64,000 bases of DNA, taken from the NCBI GenBank assembly GCA_964584305.1, contig CAZOZL010000011.1:18092-82091 (forward strand), given 5' to 3'. This document shows, piece after piece, positions 61,971 to 64,000 of this stretch. How positions within the stretch are numbered: position 1 is the stretch's first letter; each line of letters opens with the position of its first letter. The position numbers and the translations under genes are program-made. The notes under the pieces were generated by a model that made no database searches, was not told where the DNA came from, and worked only from the letters and a program-made list of their open reading frames with translations. The DNA is from SB11 sp964584305. GTDB lineage: Bacteria; Bacteroidota; Bacteroidia; UBA8524.

Positions 61971-62552
61971 ATGTTAAACATAGTTCTTTTTGGACCTCCA
62001 GGTTCAGGTAAAGGTACACAATCAGCAAAGCTGGTAGAAAAATATGGTTTAATTCAGCTTTCGACGGGTGATTTATTGCGAGGCGAAATAGCCGAAGGCA
62101 CAACATTAGGTTTAAAAGCAAAAAGTTTGATGGATGCAGGACAATTAGTACCTGATGAAGTAGTGATAGGCATGATACGCAGCAAGTTAGAAGCTAATTC
62201 ACAAGCCAAAGGCTTTATATTTGATGGCTTCCCTCGCACAGTTGCACAAGCAAAAGCGTTGGATAATTTGCTGGCAGAAAGTAACGAAAGCATCACCAAA
62301 ATGTTAGCCTTAGAAGTTGAAAATACAGAACTAATTGCCCGCTTATTATTGCGAGGTAAAGATAGTGGACGTGCCGATGACCAAAACAAAGAAGTAATAA
62401 AAGACCGTATTAACGTGTATAATAGTAAAACCCTACCCGTAGCCAACCACTACAAAAAGCAAGAGAAATATATTGCTATTGATGGAATGGGAGATGTAGA
62501 TGAAATTTTTGCATCACTATGCGTACAAATTAATGTAGTTTTGGCAAACTAA
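61971..62552 (+). CDS. adk: Adenylate kinase
   Basis: Interconverts AMP+ATP and 2 ADP. It has 193 residues, with the short LID common in Bacteroidota. The P-loop is VLFGPPGSGKGTQSAKL at residues 5-21. AMP-binding QLSTGDLLRGEIAEG and FIFDGFPRTVAQAKAL follow. The LID region reads LLLRGKDSGRADDQNKEVIK, without zinc cysteines. Upstream, TACCTTCG at 61936-61943 with TTTA 18 nt before is a near-match to the promoter consensus. It is 12 nt before the small exported protein gene and heads a likely adk-obg operon. Confidence 0.96.
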   Translation: MLNIVLFGPPGSGKGTQSAKLVEKYGLIQLSTGDLLRGEIAEGTTLGLKAKSLMDAGQLVPDEVVIGMIRSKLEANSQAKGFIFDGFPRTVAQAKALDNLLAESNESITKMLALEVENTELIARLLLRGKDSGRADDQNKEVIKDRINVYNSKTLPVANHYKKQEKYIAIDGMGDVDEIFASLCVQINVVLAN

Positions 62553-62564
62553 TATATTTTCAAA

Positions 62565-62822
62565 ATGAGAATTGTATTTGTTATTTCTTTATTTTTTTTA
62601 AGCCTAAATCTTTCGGCTCAAGACAGTGCTAATTCTGCTCAAAATATTACCGAACTCCGTTTTTATTTAGGAGATAGCACACCATTACCTGCCCTTGAGT
62701 ACAAGGAAGGCACATCACTATTTTTAGGAGTAGGACTAATAATAGTACAAACATTTTTAACAACAACTGAAGAACGACCCACTAATGCGAGTTTTGTAAT
62801 AGGCTTAGGGATAATGTTATAA
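62565..62822 (+). CDS. Small exported protein of unknown function
   Basis: An 85-residue protein with a clear signal peptide (IVFVISLFFLSLNLSAQ). The mature part of about 65 residues reads NITELRFYLGDSTPLPALEY, then a hydrophobic segment FLGVGLIIVQTFLTT and a final hydrophobic stretch ASFVIGLGIML. The last part could be a beta strand of an outer-membrane protein or a membrane helix. No family is recognised. It is packed between adk (12 nt) and obg (4 nt), so it is very probably co-transcribed with both. It might be a shrunken remnant of a longer gene. Confidence 0.6.
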   Translation: MRIVFVISLFFLSLNLSAQDSANSAQNITELRFYLGDSTPLPALEYKEGTSLFLGVGLIIVQTFLTTTEERPTNASFVIGLGIML

Positions 62823-62826
62823 TATT

Positions 62827-63822
62827 TTGGCAGAAAGTAATTTTATAGACTACGTAAAAATTTGCTGCCGCAGCGGCAAAGGTGGAGCAGGAAGCAGACA
62901 CTTGCACCGCGATAAAATCACATCGAAGGGTGGACCTGATGGTGGTGATGGAGGTAGAGGGGGACACGTAATAGTGAGAGGAAGTAGCCAACTATGGACA
63001 TTGCTGCACCTAAAATACCGTAAACATATTTTTGCCGCTGATGGTGAGGGAGGTGGAAGTGGAAGAAAATCAGGGTCTATGGGGAAAGATGAAATTATAG
63101 AAGTTCCCTTAGGCACAGTTGCCAGAGATGCTGAAACAAAAGAAATAATTTTTGAAATTACCGAACACGGGCAAGAAGAAAACCTAATTTTGGGTGGACG
63201 AGGAGGCTTGGGAAATCACAACTTTAAATCATCTACCAATCAAACACCCCGCTACGCCCAACCAGGTGAAGAAGGCGAAGAACGCTGGCGAATATTAGAA
63301 CTAAAAGTACTGGCAGATGTGGGCTTGGTGGGCTTTCCCAATGCTGGTAAATCAACTCTACTATCAGTAGTAACAGCAGCAAAACCCGAAATTGCCGATT
63401 ATCCCTTTACCACACTTGTACCCAACTTGGGCATAGTGAAATACCGTGACTATAGAAGTTTTGTAATAGCTGATATACCAGGAATTATTGAAGGCGCACA
63501 CAAGGGAAAAGGCTTAGGGCATCGTTTTTTAAGGCATATTGAGCGAAATGCCATTTTACTGTTAATGGTACCCGCTGATAGCAATGATATTAAAAAAGAA
63601 TATGAAGTGTTGATGAACGAGTTAAAAGAATTTAACGAGGAATTGCTACACAAAAAACACCTATTAGCCATTACCAAAAGCGATATGCTTGACGATGAAT
63701 TGGTAGAGGAAATAAAACAAGAATTGCCTAAAAATGTACCCCATATTTTTATATCATCAGTAACAGGCAATAATATGCAGCAACTAAAAGACTTGCTGTG
63801 GAAAGAGCTAAATATGAAATAG
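62827..63822 (+). CDS. obg: GTPase Obg/CgtA
   Basis: An essential GTPase involved in large ribosomal subunit assembly and stress control. It has 331 residues from TTG 62827, the only start that keeps the family N-terminus (FIDYVKICCRSGKGGAGS). The Gly-rich Obg domain continues with GGPDGGDGGRGGHVIVRGS and LGGRGGLGNHNFKSSTNQTP. The G domain has GFPNAGKSTLLSVV, ADIPGIIEGAHKGKGLGHRF and AITKSDMLD. The C-terminal OCT domain of Gram-positive forms is absent, and the acidic tail of E. coli is short here. It follows the small exported protein gene by 4 nt. Confidence 0.96.
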   Translation: MAESNFIDYVKICCRSGKGGAGSRHLHRDKITSKGGPDGGDGGRGGHVIVRGSSQLWTLLHLKYRKHIFAADGEGGGSGRKSGSMGKDEIIEVPLGTVARDAETKEIIFEITEHGQEENLILGGRGGLGNHNFKSSTNQTPRYAQPGEEGEERWRILELKVLADVGLVGFPNAGKSTLLSVVTAAKPEIADYPFTTLVPNLGIVKYRDYRSFVIADIPGIIEGAHKGKGLGHRFLRHIERNAILLLMVPADSNDIKKEYEVLMNELKEFNEELLHKKHLLAITKSDMLDDELVEEIKQELPKNVPHIFISSVTGNNMQQLKDLLWKELNMK

Positions 63823-64000
63823 CCTCGCAAAACTAAACAGCATACCCATCATTTGCACTCTGTTACTGTTTTACCAGTTGCAAATACGACTATAACTATC
63901 TGACTACCTACATATTAGAAAATCATTTTTTTATTAATTAAACACTTGTGTTGCCTAATACATGATGTTTTTGGCTTTCAAAATAAAGCCCTTCACACCA

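Overview
The window is a contiguous piece of a low-GC chromosome from a Bacteroidota bacterium (class Bacteroidia in the broad sense; I cannot place it to genus). The case rests on several signs. Three very large secreted proteins end in the gliding-motility/type B sorting domain (CHU_C) used by the type IX secretion system (T9SS). A recO-porZ pair is present. IleRS is the long eukaryote-like type. A DksA-like protein has lost most of its zinc cysteines. Start codons lack Shine-Dalgarno sequences, and TTG/GTG starts are common. The Bacteroidota housekeeping promoter (TTTG, about 19 nt, TAnnTTTG) recurs, with full matches before a tRNA pair and before rplM. No phage, IS element, CRISPR array or plasmid gene was seen.

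Layout. 1-6.8 kb: the 3' end of metH, two unrecognised genes, a DUF1697 protein, a Ric-type di-iron repair protein with an altered N-terminal motif, an ABC exporter pair and a WD40 propeller protein. 7.1-12.8 kb: a 1894-residue surface protein with twelve PKD-like repeats of about 84 residues. 12.9-13.3 kb: a tRNA-Ser/tRNA-Pro unit with its own promoter and terminator, followed by a decayed tandem copy of the tRNA-Pro/terminator segment. 13.3-16.3 kb: recO and porZ. 16.5-23.5 kb: an MMPL/RND transporter and ileS-dksA-like-lspA. 23.6-26 kb: ffh-pdxH and a divergent DCC thiol protein. 26-33.8 kb: two more CHU_C proteins, divergently arranged. 33.8-41.3 kb: a PAP2 phosphatase and a TetR-TolC-MFP-RND efflux operon whose promoter carries an inverted repeat. 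41.5-44.8 kb: a small lipoprotein and an AsmA-like protein with a coiled-coil tail. 45.4-48.9 kb: rplM-rpsI-rpsB-tsf, then a strong terminator and pyrH. 49-54 kb: accC, a TerB-like gene, ccmB, a nitroreductase, yciH and murB. 54.1-57.6 kb: ligA, a DUF6913-like gene and dapA. 57.7-63.8 kb: a lipoprotein, thiL, comF, an FAD oxidoreductase, hpt, adk, a small exported protein and obg.

How the parts work together. Most of the window is core metabolism and information processing. The accessory theme is the cell surface. PorZ is part of the T9SS attachment machinery, and the three CHU_C proteins are expected T9SS cargo. Lipoprotein signal peptidase, SRP, AsmA and the TolC/RND efflux system all serve the envelope.

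I found no clear new multi-gene system. The points most worth a second look are: the repeat architecture and promoter-overlapping inverted repeat of the 1894-residue protein; the tRNA-Pro tandem duplication with a remodelled anticodon arm; two families of dispersed intergenic repeats; the terminator between tsf and pyrH; the 45-bp tandem repeat in the S2 tail; and the Ric protein without its usual cysteine pair.
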